Under the pieces are notes generated by a model that ran no database searches, had not been told where the DNA came from, and saw only the letters and a list, made by a program, of their open reading frames with translations. 64,000 nucleotides of DNA. Source: Gammaproteobacteria bacterium. Lineage in GTDB: Bacteria; Pseudomonadota; Gammaproteobacteria; Steroidobacterales; Rariloculaceae. The stretch covers positions 1 through 64,000 of the forward strand of contig JAJDVG010000061.1 of assembly GCA_022826245.1 (NCBI GenBank), read 5' to 3'. This document shows, piece by piece, positions 1 to 9,460 of the stretch (position 1 is its first letter; each line of letters opens with the position of its first letter). The position numbers were made by a program, and so were the translations under genes.

Positions 1-342
1 CGCGATCATGCCGTCCTTCATGACGACCACGCCGGGCTGGATGTTCGGGTTGCCGACGGCGTTGCCGACGCCGCGGATATTGACCGACTGGATCGTGAAT
101 CCCTGGTAGTTGACGGTGAGATTCGGCGTCATGTTCTGCAGATCGTCGACGGTCTGCAGCCTGTCCATGTTGAGCTGCGCCTGCGTGAACACCTCGACCG
201 AGATGGCCGTCGCGAGTTCCGAAGCTGCACGGCGCTCGGCCGTGACGATGATCTCCTCGAGCTGCGCGTAGCCTGCGACAGGCAGGGTGAGCGCAACGGC
301 CGCGGCCAGCGGCTGCAGCTTTAATGACCTTCCTGATTTCAT
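1..342 (-). CDS. TonB-dependent receptor, N-terminal part only (cut by window edge)
   Basis: The 114 visible residues begin MKSGRSLKLQPLAAAVALTL, a signal peptide ending near GYA-Q. A TonB-box-like stretch (EEIIVTAERR) follows, then the start of a plug domain (VEVFTQAQL, LQTVDDLQNMTPNLTV, NIRGVGNAVGNPNIQPGV). Members of this family are outer-membrane beta-barrels that import siderophores, vitamins or glycans using TonB energy; the barrel lies outside the window, so the substrate cannot be guessed. A GGGAG ribosome-binding site sits a few bases before the ATG at 342, and a plausible sigma-70 promoter lies further upstream. The family call is firm; the gene is truncated only by the window edge. 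Confidence 0.9.
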   Translation of the reverse strand, partial: MKSGRSLKLQPLAAAVALTLPVAGYAQLEEIIVTAERRAASELATAISVEVFTQAQLNMDRLQTVDDLQNMTPNLTVNYQGFTIQSVNIRGVGNAVGNPNIQPGVVVMKDGMIA

Positions 343-382
343 GCCCTTACTCCCTCACGTTGTGTGTTTTTTGGACTCGCGG

Positions 383-412
383 AATATACAGATGTTGCTT
401 GCCTATTTGCAA
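383..412 (-). promoter_or_regulatory. Possible sigma-70 promoter of the TonB-dependent receptor gene
   Basis: On the minus strand TTGCAA (407-412) and TATATT (383-388) are separated by 18 bases, about 40 bases upstream of the receptor ATG. The stretch is AT-rich compared with its surroundings. Prediction by eye only. Confidence 0.45.
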
Positions 413-533
413 CAGTCTTGATGATAGGCGGCCTGGCGTGTAGTTTAGGCGCAACAATTTCGCCGTAGTCCACGTCAAACCTGACGGAAGACTACGACGA
501 CATGCCCTCAAATAATGCTTGCCCCCTAAACGA

Positions 534-563
534 CTGTGGCCGGCAGATGCCTGCCGGCCACAG
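534..563 (-). terminator. Perfect 13-bp hairpin ending the DUF1552 operon
   Basis: CTGTGGCCGGCAG and its exact complement are separated by the loop ATGC, about 40 bases past the stop codon of the DUF1552 gene. Read on the minus strand the stem is followed by only a short T run (TCGTTT), so it is a strong hairpin with a weak U-tract. It may act as an intrinsic terminator or mRNA 3' stabiliser. Confidence 0.6.
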
Positions 564-605
564 CGACACCAGAAGCGGTGATATCGACGATCGTCATTAG
601 ACGAA

Positions 606-1940
606 TCAGGACTGGATCGGCACCGAACCCGTGCTGTTGCCGATCGACTCCGTCGGTATCCCGGCCACGTCGAGGATCGAAACGAGCAGATTCGCCTGCG
701 GCGTGCTCTTCGGCATCTGGATATGCCGATGCGTATCGACCTTGCCGTGGGCGCCGCCGACGAGCATGCTCGAGATCGGGTCCTTGCTGTGCACGTTGCC
801 GTCGCCCATGCCGCTGCCGAAGAGCAGCAGCGAGTGATCGAGCAGGCTGCCGTCGCCGTCGGGCGTATTGGCGAGCTTCTCGACGAACTCCGCGAACAGC
901 GACACGTGATACGTGTTGATCATCGCGTGGTGCGATTCCTGCTCGGGCTTGTAGCCGTGATGCGAAAGCGCATGGTGCTGACCCGGCACGCCGATCTGCG
1001 GATAGGCGCGGTTGTTGAGCTCGCGCGACATCATGAACGTGCTTACGCGCGTCGTGTCGGACTGGAAGGCAAGCGCCTGCAGATCGAACATGAGGCCCAC
1101 GTGGTCCGCGTAAAGCTCGGGGATATCGACCGGCGCATCCGGTACGTCGAGCGTCATGTCCTGGGCGCGCGCCTCGAGGTTGCCGATGCGGCGCTCCACT
1201 TCGCGCAGGTTCTCGAGGTAATCGTCGATGCGCACGCGGTCGGCATGGCCGAGATCCTTCTGCAGGTGGCCGGCGGAACGCATGACCGCGTCGAGGAGGC
1301 TCTTGTCGGCCTGCATTCGCGCGACGCGCTCTTCCGGCGTGCCGCCGCTACCGAACATCCGCTCGAACACGACGCGCGGGTTGATCTGGTTCGGAAGCGG
1401 TGTTTCCGGGTCGCTCCAGGCCATCACGTCGAGATAGGTGCAACTGCTCGTGCCGTCGCAAACGCCGATCATGTTGGAGTTGTCCTCGATGGCGAGCTGC
1501 ATCGACGGCAGCGGCGTGTCCTGACCGATCTTCTGGGCGATGATCTGGTCGATCGTGGTTCCCGCGGAAACATCCGCGCCGCGCGTGTCCTTCGCCAGCG
1601 CTCCGCTCAGGTATGTGGAATTGGACGTGGCGTGCCCCGAGCCGGTCGTGTTGTCGGGACGCATCGCCAGGTTGCTGATGACGATCAGGTCGTCCTGATA
1701 GCGCTCCAGCGGCTGCATGATGAGCTTCAGCGCGAAGTCGCGGCCGACCTGATCCGGCACCCATTCCTTGAGAATGTAGCCGTGCGGCGTGTAGACGAAG
1801 CCGAAGCGCATCGGCGTTTGCGCCGAGGACTGCGCCATGGCCGGTACCATCGCGTCGAGCAGCGGCAGGCCAACACCGAGGCCGGCGGCGCCATGCAGGA
1901 AGGTCCTGCGGGAAAGGTGCTTGCGGGAAAGGACTTTCAT
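606..1940 (-). CDS. DUF1552 domain protein, Tat-exported
   Basis: A 444-residue protein starting MKVLSRKHLSRRTFLHGAAG. The SRRTFL twin-arginine motif followed by a hydrophobic stretch ending at AMAQ indicates Tat export, so a folded and perhaps cofactor-bearing protein in the periplasm. The rest matches the DUF1552 pattern (MRFGFVYTPHG near residue 45; HHALSHHG and HVSLFAEFVEKL later; C-terminal LLVSILDVAGIPTESIG). I chose the ATG at 1940 because the Tat signal starts there and a GGGGAG site precedes it; an upstream extension would overlap the preceding gene. The function is unknown. DUF1552 genes are usually paired with DUF1588/DUF1592 genes, as here (50-bp gap), so the two products probably act together. 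Confidence 0.88.
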   Translation of the reverse strand: MKVLSRKHLSRRTFLHGAAGLGVGLPLLDAMVPAMAQSSAQTPMRFGFVYTPHGYILKEWVPDQVGRDFALKLIMQPLERYQDDLIVISNLAMRPDNTTGSGHATSNSTYLSGALAKDTRGADVSAGTTIDQIIAQKIGQDTPLPSMQLAIEDNSNMIGVCDGTSSCTYLDVMAWSDPETPLPNQINPRVVFERMFGSGGTPEERVARMQADKSLLDAVMRSAGHLQKDLGHADRVRIDDYLENLREVERRIGNLEARAQDMTLDVPDAPVDIPELYADHVGLMFDLQALAFQSDTTRVSTFMMSRELNNRAYPQIGVPGQHHALSHHGYKPEQESHHAMINTYHVSLFAEFVEKLANTPDGDGSLLDHSLLLFGSGMGDGNVHSKDPISSMLVGGAHGKVDTHRHIQMPKSTPQANLLVSILDVAGIPTESIGNSTGSVPIQS

Positions 1941-1990
1941 TGATTTCTCCCCAATCTTGTTGCGGTGTCTACTTGTCAAAACGAGTTTCG

Positions 1991-4450
1991 TCAATCCTGG
2001 TTGCCCGTTGTCCGGGCCACCACCAAGTCGGCATCGCCAGCTTCCGGCGCCGTACGCATCTGGAACGCCGGGCTGCTGATGATACCCCAAATTAATGAGC
2101 CGAATCGGAAATCGTTCTCTTCCGCGTCACGCAGGATCTGCCGGATCATGGGCATGTCCGCGGCCTGAAGGCTCCGGCCGAGCGCGTAGGTCATGAGTTT
2201 CTCGGAAAGCGTCTGCGCGAACAGATAGCGGTTATCGAGCAGGAATTCCCTCAAGCCCGCGACGCCGTCGACTTGCGTGCCATCGTAGAGCGTGTCGACG
2301 ACATCGATGGTCTTGCCGCGATCCGCGACGCGCCAACGGCCCACGGCATCGAAGTTCTCCAGTGCGAAGCCGATGGGATCCATGAGTTGGTGGCAGGAGG
2401 CGCACACGGGATCCTCGCGGTGCAGCGTCAACTGCTCCCTGAGCGTCTGCGGCTCGCCCGTCGCGCTCGCCTCGATCGCCGGCACGTTCGGCAGCGGGTC
2501 GGGCGGCGGCAATCCGAGCATGTTGTCGAGAATCCATTTGCCGCGGGTGACCGGCGAAGTGCGCGTCGATACGGAAGTGATGGTCAGGAAGCTGCCATGA
2601 CCCAGTACACCGCGCCGCGCCGGATCTTCGACCGGAACGCGCCGGAATTGATCGCCGTAGATGCCCTTGACGCCATAATGGATCGCCAGGCGCTCGTTCA
2701 GGTGGGTGAAGTCGGCCTCGATGATGTCGAGGACGCTGCGATCTTCGCGGACGATCGCCTCGAACAGCAGTTCGGTTTCCCGGACCATGGAAACCCGCAG
2801 ATTCTCGTCAAAATCGGGGTGAAGCCCGGGATCGGGGACGATGCCCTCGACGTTGCGCAGCGCGAGCCACTGGCCGGCGAAATCCTCGATCAGAGCGCTC
2901 GACCTCGGATCGGCGAGCATGCGGTCGAGCTGCGCCATCAGCGTTTCGGGATTCGAAAGCTCCGACCGCAGGGCGAGTTCGAGCAACTCCTCGTCGGGAA
3001 GCGAACTCCAGATGAAGAAGGAAAGCCTCGATGCGAGTTCGAGATCGGTGATCTGGTAGGCCTCGCCGGGCGCGACTTCGGCGGGCGGGCCGGCTTCGGC
3101 CCGGAACAGGAACTCGGCGCCGGAGATCATTCTTCTGAGCGCATTCTCGATGCCCTTGTCGAAGGTGGCGCCATCGCGGCCCAGTTCATAGAAGCTCATG
3201 AGCTCGGCGACTTCGCCTTCGGTGACCGGCCGGCGATAGGCTTGCCTTGCGAGCGTGGACAGGATTTCCGTCGCGCAGAATGCTTCGTCTTCTTCGCCCT
3301 GCGGCGTGCAACCGAAGATCTTGCGCCGGCTTGGCGTGTCGCCGACGCCGGCGACCGTGAGCGGGCCCGTGATGCCGACCGTATGCACATGCGGCAAGCC
3401 GCGGTCCTCGTTGCTGTCGATGAGCTGGCGCTGGTATTCCCTCCACAGCAGGGCCGACTGCGTGGGCGGCTTGCGCCGGAACGTGACCGCGACGGTGCGC
3501 GGCCCCGCCGCCACGTGGTGTTCGAAGGCGAGCCTCGCGTCGATTTCCTCGGCGACCTCGTACGCGTTGTCCTCGTTCGACCGCTTCTGGTCGTCGAAGC
3601 CCCCGAAGTCGGCGGTGTGCACGACTTCCTTGTCGATCGCGACCTCGAGCGTGCGCTCGAACTCAAGACCGCGAATGCTCGCCAGAATCTGCCGGTAGAG
3701 CTTCGGCTCGAAACGGTAAACGCCGTCGACCGGGAAATAGTGCTCGAAAACGAGACCGCCGACCGTGCCGAGCGGCGCGCCGGGCACGTATTCGTTCTGC
3801 GAGAGATCCGGTTTCGCATTGTAGGTGGTCGCGTAGGCGCGCTGATCCGGGTCGCCGACGGCAAACGCCGCCACTTGCGCGGACGCTGAGAGATACCCCT
3901 CGAGCAGGGCCGGAGAGATCGACAGCGCCTCGGAGATGTTGTCGAAGCCTTCGACGACGTTGTCGGGGGGGAGATAGGACGATGCGTCGACCTCCAGATC
4001 GAGCAGGTCGCGAATCGCGTTCGTGTATTCGGTTCGATTGAGCCTGTGAATCAGCGGTGTCGGCGGCTGCGGGTTGTTCGCGAATGCGGTGTCGAGCCTG
4101 GTCTCGACCGTCCGGACCAGCCAGTCGACCTCCTCGCCTTCCGGGAACGCCGAAGCGTCGCGTGGCGGCATCTGACCGGCGCGCACCTTGCGCAGCATTT
4201 GCTCCCAGGTCGCGGCGTCGGCGTGTATGCCATCGGCGGTCAGCGTCTCGAACGATACGCCGCCGGCAAAATCGGCGCTGTTGTGACACTCGAAGCAATA
4301 GGTGCCGATCATCGCGAGCTGGTCGTCCAGATCGAGTTCGGAACCGCCCCACTGTTGCAGCGCGAAATAGCCGGCGAGACCGGCAATCACCACTACCGCC
4401 AGTACCGGCAGCAGCCTGGCGCGCCCGGATTGTCTTTCCTGTGTCTGCAT
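1991..4450 (-). CDS. DUF1592/DUF1588/DUF1585 cytochrome-c-like protein
   Basis: An 819-residue protein with one N-terminal membrane anchor (about residues 13-32) followed by a CFECH heme-binding motif (C52, C55, H56) in a Planctomycete-type cytochrome c domain. Next come the DUF1587-like segment (LIHRLNRTEYTNAIRDLL), a long DUF1595/DUF1592 region (YRRPVTEGEV, ELASRLSFFIWSSLPDEELL), DUF1588 (RRGVLGHGSFLTITS) and C-terminal DUF1585. A second CxxCH (CASCH, about residue 683) lies within the DUF1588 to DUF1585 part. The two CxxCH motifs imply a di-heme periplasmic protein tethered to the inner membrane, probably passing electrons to or from the Tat-exported DUF1552 partner. The substrate is unknown. 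It lies 17 bp downstream of the ankyrin gene and forms one operon with it. Confidence 0.88.
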   Translation of the reverse strand: MQTQERQSGRARLLPVLAVVVIAGLAGYFALQQWGGSELDLDDQLAMIGTYCFECHNSADFAGGVSFETLTADGIHADAATWEQMLRKVRAGQMPPRDASAFPEGEEVDWLVRTVETRLDTAFANNPQPPTPLIHRLNRTEYTNAIRDLLDLEVDASSYLPPDNVVEGFDNISEALSISPALLEGYLSASAQVAAFAVGDPDQRAYATTYNAKPDLSQNEYVPGAPLGTVGGLVFEHYFPVDGVYRFEPKLYRQILASIRGLEFERTLEVAIDKEVVHTADFGGFDDQKRSNEDNAYEVAEEIDARLAFEHHVAAGPRTVAVTFRRKPPTQSALLWREYQRQLIDSNEDRGLPHVHTVGITGPLTVAGVGDTPSRRKIFGCTPQGEEDEAFCATEILSTLARQAYRRPVTEGEVAELMSFYELGRDGATFDKGIENALRRMISGAEFLFRAEAGPPAEVAPGEAYQITDLELASRLSFFIWSSLPDEELLELALRSELSNPETLMAQLDRMLADPRSSALIEDFAGQWLALRNVEGIVPDPGLHPDFDENLRVSMVRETELLFEAIVREDRSVLDIIEADFTHLNERLAIHYGVKGIYGDQFRRVPVEDPARRGVLGHGSFLTITSVSTRTSPVTRGKWILDNMLGLPPPDPLPNVPAIEASATGEPQTLREQLTLHREDPVCASCHQLMDPIGFALENFDAVGRWRVADRGKTIDVVDTLYDGTQVDGVAGLREFLLDNRYLFAQTLSEKLMTYALGRSLQAADMPMIRQILRDAEENDFRFGSLIWGIISSPAFQMRTAPEAGDADLVVARTTGNQD

Positions 4451-4467
4451 TCCTGCGTTTTCTTGGT

Positions 4468-6006
4468 TTATGCGTCGTCAGCCTGAGCTTCTTCTTCGGG
4501 TTCCGGCGGCGGCGGCGCGACCCACTCGGTCTCTTCGACACCGGCCGCGGCCATCGCGTCGCGCATCAGGGCAAGAATCTCCGGATAGACGACGGGGTCG
4601 ACTCGCAGAGGCATCAGCATTTCGTTCATGAATCGCGGGATCGCGTTGGCGCCATGAATGGGCAGACGGTTGTTGTCGTCCATGACGTCAAGCGGCGCGC
4701 CATTCTCGAGCAGGAAGGGCACGAGTTCGGCCCAGCCGAGCGTCGCCGCCATGTGCAAGGCCGTTTCGCCCCAGTTGTTCGTCGTGTCGACCGGCGCGCC
4801 ATGCTCCAGCGCGAAAGCTCCGGCCCGCAGCGAGTGCTCCATGTCGGGCCGCGGGATTGCCATGCCGCCATTGCCGTTGTGCTGGTCCATGCCGAGCGCG
4901 GCCCAGAGAATCGACATGCCCTCGCTGGAGACCGTGGTCGCGGCGTCGGCGCCCCGCCCGATCAGCAGCTCCATGAGTTCGATGTCCTGCTCCTGCGCGG
5001 CCAGGTACAGCGGCTTCTCGTTCGGGTGAACATCGTCGATCCACATCTGCTTGACCATGCCTTCCTCGGGCACGAACTCGATGTCGGCGCCGGCGTCGAG
5101 CAAGCGGACGATCATGTCCATTGGGGTCGCCTGCTCGATGCGGTCCTTCGCCGCCCTGGGCGTGAAGATCGTGCGCAGCTTGATCGCCTCGACGAGCGCG
5201 CCCTCGTTCGGGTCGGCGCCGGCGTCGAGCAGCATCATGCCGAGATCGACATTGGTGTTCGTGATCGCCACGCGCAGCACGCTGAGCCCGCGGGGATCGG
5301 TGGTGTTCGGATCGGCGCCGGCGTCGAGCAGCACGCGCGCGGCGTCGATGGCGTTTTCCCGCGCCGCGTGCATCAAGGCCGTGAGCCCGCCGATCGGCAG
5401 CTCCGAAGACACGCCCGTCTGGGTCAGGTCCCAGGTGAATTCGGTCGACACGGCGTCGACGTCCGCGCCGCGCTCGAGCAACAGGTTGACGATGTCGGCG
5501 TGGTTTTCGCCCGCAGCCCACATGAGCGCCGTCTCGCCGTGATGCCCCTCCCGCGCCGCTACATCGGCGCCGGCGTCGAGCAGCAAGCGGGTCGATTCGA
5601 GACTGCCGCTGCGTGCGGCCAGCATGAGCGGCGTATCGCCTTCCGCTAGCGCCGCGTTCGGATCGGCGCCGCGTTCGAGCAGCGCCCCGACCAGCCCGGC
5701 CTCGCCTTGCAGCGCCGCCTGGGACAATGCCGTAAGGCCATACCGGTTGGTCGCGTCAGGGTCGGCGCCGCGTTCGAGCAGCTCCCGAGCGACGTCGGCG
5801 TTGCGATGATATGCGGCCCAGATCAGGGCCGTCGTTCCGTCGGGTTGGGCCTCGCCGACTTCGCCGCCCGCATCGAGCAGGTCGGCAACGCGCTGCCAGT
5901 CGGCCGTCTCGCTGGCGTCGGCCAGCGGCGAAGCGATCGCTGCACCCTGTCCCGCGAAATAAAGGATCGCGAGACCCGCGATCCGGATCGTTGTGTTACT
6001 TGGCAC
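4468..6006 (-). CDS. Secreted ankyrin-repeat protein
   Basis: 512 residues with an N-terminal signal peptide (cleavage near AAIAS) followed by roughly ten ankyrin repeats, each ending in variants of LLxxGADPN (for example ERGADPDA, DAGADVAA, ERGADVDA, DAGADPNT). A longer insertion separates repeats near the middle, and the C-terminus is proline/glutamate-rich and acidic. Ankyrin repeats bind proteins; in the periplasm this one probably scaffolds the two enzymes encoded downstream. The GTG start at 6006 has a good GGGGGAAG site six bases upstream and no better alternative. It is the first gene of the ankyrin-DUF1592-DUF1552 operon. Confidence 0.87.
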   Translation of the reverse strand: MPSNTTIRIAGLAILYFAGQGAAIASPLADASETADWQRVADLLDAGGEVGEAQPDGTTALIWAAYHRNADVARELLERGADPDATNRYGLTALSQAALQGEAGLVGALLERGADPNAALAEGDTPLMLAARSGSLESTRLLLDAGADVAAREGHHGETALMWAAGENHADIVNLLLERGADVDAVSTEFTWDLTQTGVSSELPIGGLTALMHAARENAIDAARVLLDAGADPNTTDPRGLSVLRVAITNTNVDLGMMLLDAGADPNEGALVEAIKLRTIFTPRAAKDRIEQATPMDMIVRLLDAGADIEFVPEEGMVKQMWIDDVHPNEKPLYLAAQEQDIELMELLIGRGADAATTVSSEGMSILWAALGMDQHNGNGGMAIPRPDMEHSLRAGAFALEHGAPVDTTNNWGETALHMAATLGWAELVPFLLENGAPLDVMDDNNRLPIHGANAIPRFMNEMLMPLRVDPVVYPEILALMRDAMAAAGVEETEWVAPPPPEPEEEAQADDA

Positions 6007-6095
6007 TGGACTTCCCCCGGAGGCTACTCTGAAGTCAGGTAAACAACCACAGAATCTGACGTAAATCAGCCCCCGATGTCAAGTGCGGCGCTACC

Positions 6096-6121
6096 AAAAA
6101 AATGGGCACAGTCACTTTTTT
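6096..6121. repeat. A-tract/T-tract flanked GTGACTGTGCCC motif
   Basis: Seven A's, then TGGGCACAGTCAC, then six T's, lying 10 bp beyond the stop codon of the antiporter gene. On the minus strand it reads as A-tract, GTGACTGTGCCCA, T-tract. The shape recalls short REP-like motifs with a GTGACTGTCCCC-type centre that I associate with other gammaproteobacteria. It could also act as a weak terminator. Only one copy is seen in this window. Confidence 0.35.
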
Positions 6122-6130
6122 GTCGATGCC

Positions 6131-7870
6131 TCAGCCGGTGAACCAGGCGAGCGTCGTCCAGCAGATTGCCGCGAGGACGGCGGCGACGGAGGCCTGTGGA
6201 ATCTGCGTCTTGACGTGATCCATGAGATCGCAGCCGGTACATACCGAACTCAGCACCGTGGTATCGGAGATCGGCGAGCACTGGTCGCCATAAACGCTGC
6301 CATCCATGACGGCCGCGAAACACAGCGTCATGAAGAGTTCCGGATAGGCGAGGCCCTGGGATCCGGCCACGGCCCAGGCGAGCGGCATGGCGAGCGGGAA
6401 GGCGACCGCGTAGGTGCCCCAGCTCGTACCGGTGGAGAACGCGATGATCACGGTAAGCAGTTGCAGCAGCACCGGCAAAAGGAAATAGGGAATGGCATTG
6501 CCGAGCTGCTCGACGAGAAACGTTCCGCCCCCGGTTTCCTGGCTGATGCCGCCGATCGTGATGGCGAGCAGCAGGATCACCGAGCCGAGCACGACGCCCT
6601 TGATGCCGTCGTGCACGCCCTGGATCACGTCCCTGAGCGCCATGCCCTTGGCGAGCGCGATGCCCGCGGCCAGCAACAGCGCGGCGCCGAAGGCCCATTG
6701 CACGTTCGGCGATCCGAATACGACGAACGTCAGTATGGCGATGCCGATCAGCGTGCCGAGGGGCAGAAAGAATTCGACGATGTGCGGCTTGTAACCCTCA
6801 GGCACATGACTGGCCTGCAATTCCTTCGAACTGAGCGGCTCGGCGTCGTGGGCGTCGAGTTGACCGGTCGTTCGCGCGCGCGTCATGGCTTCGCGAAGCT
6901 GCGTTCCGAGGAAGAACGGTTTCTCGATGCTGAGCAGGAACGTGCCGAGCACGGCGAAAATCGCGTAGAAGCAGAAGGGCACGCTCTGGAAAAAAAACGC
7001 GATCCGGTCGCCTTCCGTGGCGAGAAAACTGACGCCCGACACGAAGATGAAGGCCTGCACGTAGCCCGGCCAGGCGTTGAAGGCCAGTTGCGAGGCGATC
7101 GGCGAGGCGGTCGAGTCGACAACGTAGGCCAGCTCCTCGTGGCTGATTCTCTCTCTGTCGGCGATGGGCTTGACGGTCGTTCCCACGAGCACGGTACTGA
7201 CCGTTCCGCCCTGGAAGAAGACGACACCGAGCATCCAGGCAACGAGCTTGGCGGTTCGCGGGCCACGCACGAAGCGCGCTGTTATGAATTCCGCGAACGC
7301 CTGGGCGGCGCCGGTACGCGACCAGATCCCCATGAGTCCGCCGAGCAGCCACAGATACAACAGCAGGACGCCGGCGGCGTTGGTCGTGGCGAGTGACGGC
7401 ACGAGCACCTGTCCGGTCAGGTCGTACTGGCCGAGAATGAGCGCGCCGGACACGATCCCGCTCAGGAGCGAAGTGACCGGTTCACGCGTGATCCAGCACA
7501 GGATTACGGCGACCACGGCAGGCAGCAACGACAGGTAGCCCCAGTGAAACTGGGCAAAGCGCTGGAAGTAGACGGGCTCAAGCTGCCCGTCCACCAGCGC
7601 GGTCGACGATACGTACTCCTCCATCACCGGCGGCGCCTCGGTCGAGCCGCGGATACTGGCGGGGTCGAGCAGGGATTGTGCGGCCGGGACGGCATCGAAG
7701 TAGACCGGATCGCCTCCGGACACGTAGTACAGAGCGTCATCGGCGTCCGTCAGAACGTCGAGCGTGATCTGTTCGACGGTCCATGTGGGCGGAATGTTGG
7801 CGCCGACGAACCACGACACGATCATGGCGAGCGCGAACACGACGAACTTGGCAATGCCTGAACGGATCAT
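6131..7870 (-). CDS. NhaC-family Na+/H+ antiporter-like membrane protein
   Basis: A 579-residue protein with about a dozen hydrophobic segments, consistent with the NhaC/ion-transporter superfamily (WAITREP-like VILCWITREPVTSLLSGIVSGAL; GLMGIWSRTGAAQAFAEF; FQGGTVSTVLVGTTVKPI; STGTSWGTYAVAFPLAMPLAW; GDQCSPISDTTVLSSV near the C-terminus). The family exchanges sodium, or occasionally carboxylates or amino acids, for protons across the inner membrane. Unusually, the first membrane segment is separated from the second by about 80 mostly polar residues. The ATG at 7870 was chosen because the first membrane segment begins there; extending the frame upstream gives an implausible arginine-rich leader. 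The gene diverges from the DUF5916 remnant. Confidence 0.82.
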   Translation of the reverse strand: MIRSGIAKFVVFALAMIVSWFVGANIPPTWTVEQITLDVLTDADDALYYVSGGDPVYFDAVPAAQSLLDPASIRGSTEAPPVMEEYVSSTALVDGQLEPVYFQRFAQFHWGYLSLLPAVVAVILCWITREPVTSLLSGIVSGALILGQYDLTGQVLVPSLATTNAAGVLLLYLWLLGGLMGIWSRTGAAQAFAEFITARFVRGPRTAKLVAWMLGVVFFQGGTVSTVLVGTTVKPIADRERISHEELAYVVDSTASPIASQLAFNAWPGYVQAFIFVSGVSFLATEGDRIAFFFQSVPFCFYAIFAVLGTFLLSIEKPFFLGTQLREAMTRARTTGQLDAHDAEPLSSKELQASHVPEGYKPHIVEFFLPLGTLIGIAILTFVVFGSPNVQWAFGAALLLAAGIALAKGMALRDVIQGVHDGIKGVVLGSVILLLAITIGGISQETGGGTFLVEQLGNAIPYFLLPVLLQLLTVIIAFSTGTSWGTYAVAFPLAMPLAWAVAGSQGLAYPELFMTLCFAAVMDGSVYGDQCSPISDTTVLSSVCTGCDLMDHVKTQIPQASVAAVLAAICWTTLAWFTG

Positions 7871-8149
7871 TGGATTTCCCGGCCCTTTTTGTTTATTTGG
7901 TGAAGCGGACGGCGCGATGCCCGGCGGCCTTGCAGCCACCGGCACTATACCCGAAACAGCCGGCGGCGCGCTCCTCATCCCGAAGCGTTTTGCCCCCGTG
8001 CAGGCGGTGCGTCTGGCGTGGCGTGGAGGGCGCAAATCGCGGTCCCGGCTCGAGCTGACGAAGCAATGCGCGAGGGATGCGTCGGCGCCGTCGTCGCGCG
8101 AAGCGACGCTTCCGCCCGGCCGATTGACGCGCAAGGCGACAACGATAGT

Positions 8150-9399
8150 ATGCTCCGCGCTCTTTCGTCGTTTCTCCCACTTATGGCGCAGCGATTCTCA
8201 AAGCCCCTGACGCCGCGCCGTGCGACACGTGCGTTTACCGCGGCCGCATCGCTTGCCGCCGTTCAGGCCATGGCGCAATCCGCGGCCGAGCTCGACGCGC
8301 TGCTGGACAAGTCCACGCATATCGCGAGGACGGAACGGGCGCCCGTAATCGATGGAACGCTTGACGAGGATGCCTGGCGTTCCGCCGTGCGCGTCGACGA
8401 TTTCTACGAGAGCCAGCCCAACGAGTACGACGAGGCCTCCGAGTACACCGAGTTTCTGCTGATGTACGACGACGACAACCTGTACATCGGCATCAGGGCA
8501 TTGGACAGCGAACCCGAACTGGTGCTCGCCACCGATCTGCGACAGGGCGACCGATACACTCAGGGCGACTGGGCGGGCGTCGTGATCGACCCCTTCAACA
8601 ACAAGCGCAGCGGGTTCTGGTTCGGCATCAATCCCAACAACGTTCGTCTGGACGGGATATTCGAGAACCCGACCCAGCGACTGTGGGACTGGGAAGGAAT
8701 CTACTTCGCACGTGCGCGCCTGACCGACGAGGGCTGGGAAGGCGAGATGTCGATTCCTTTCAAGACCTTGTCGTTCGACCCGGACAACGACACCTGGGGC
8801 ATGAATTTCGGCCGGTCGGTTCGGCGCCGGAACAAACGCGTCAACTGGGTTTCGCGCAACCAGGACTGGGGCCCGAGTTCGGCCGGGGAGGTCACGGGCT
8901 TTTCGGGAATGAACCAGGGGCTGGGTCTGGACGTCATACCGTCGATCAGCACGAACCGCCGGCGCGACATTGCCGCCGGCATGGACGCTACTTCGGTCGA
9001 CCCGTCGCTCGACATCTTCTACAAGATCACTCCTTCCCTGAACGGCTCGCTGACGATCAACACCGACTTTTCCGCAACGGAAGTCGACGACCGTCAGGTG
9101 AACCTGACGCGCTTCAATCTGTTCTTCCCCGAAAAGCGGGATTTCTTTCTGCGCGACTTCGACGTGTTTCAACTCGGCCGGATTTCCGAACTGAGTTCGA
9201 CGCGTGGACGAACCTCGTGCAGTACGACAATGTCACCGAGGAAGTCGGGATCAGCAGCCGGCTGAACTGGATCCCGCAAGCCGGCCGCGAGGGCTACATC
9301 GTGCTCAACTACAACCTGCAGGACTACGACCGCGACAACAGGTTCAGGTCCGGGCTCTCGGACCTCGTCGTGAAGTTCAACTACACGTTCCGCTACTGA
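8150..9399 (+). pseudogene. DUF5916 / CBM9-like protein gene with internal deletion and frameshift
   Basis: The first part (8150 to about 9190) encodes a signal peptide (cleavage near QAMAQ), a carbohydrate-binding family 9-like domain (APVIDGTLDEDAW, EFLLMYDDDNLYIGIRA) and the start of the DUF5916 beta-barrel-like region up to FFLRDFDVFQLGRISE. The frame then breaks. From about 9190 the next forward frame encodes the usual DUF5916 C-terminus (AWTNLVQYDNVTEEVGISSR ... FNYTFRY, stop at 9399). Full-length relatives are typically over 700 residues; here several hundred residues from the middle are missing and the two ends are out of frame. The intact first frame would yield a truncated protein ending at 9265. 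ATG 8150 or 8183 are both possible starts. A real deletion or an assembly collapse would look the same. Confidence 0.82.
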
Positions 9400-9460
9400 A
9401 TTCGGCTACGTTTGGCCGCGGCCGCGCGAGTCGCGGCTGCCTGGCGCCGGAGGCCGGACG

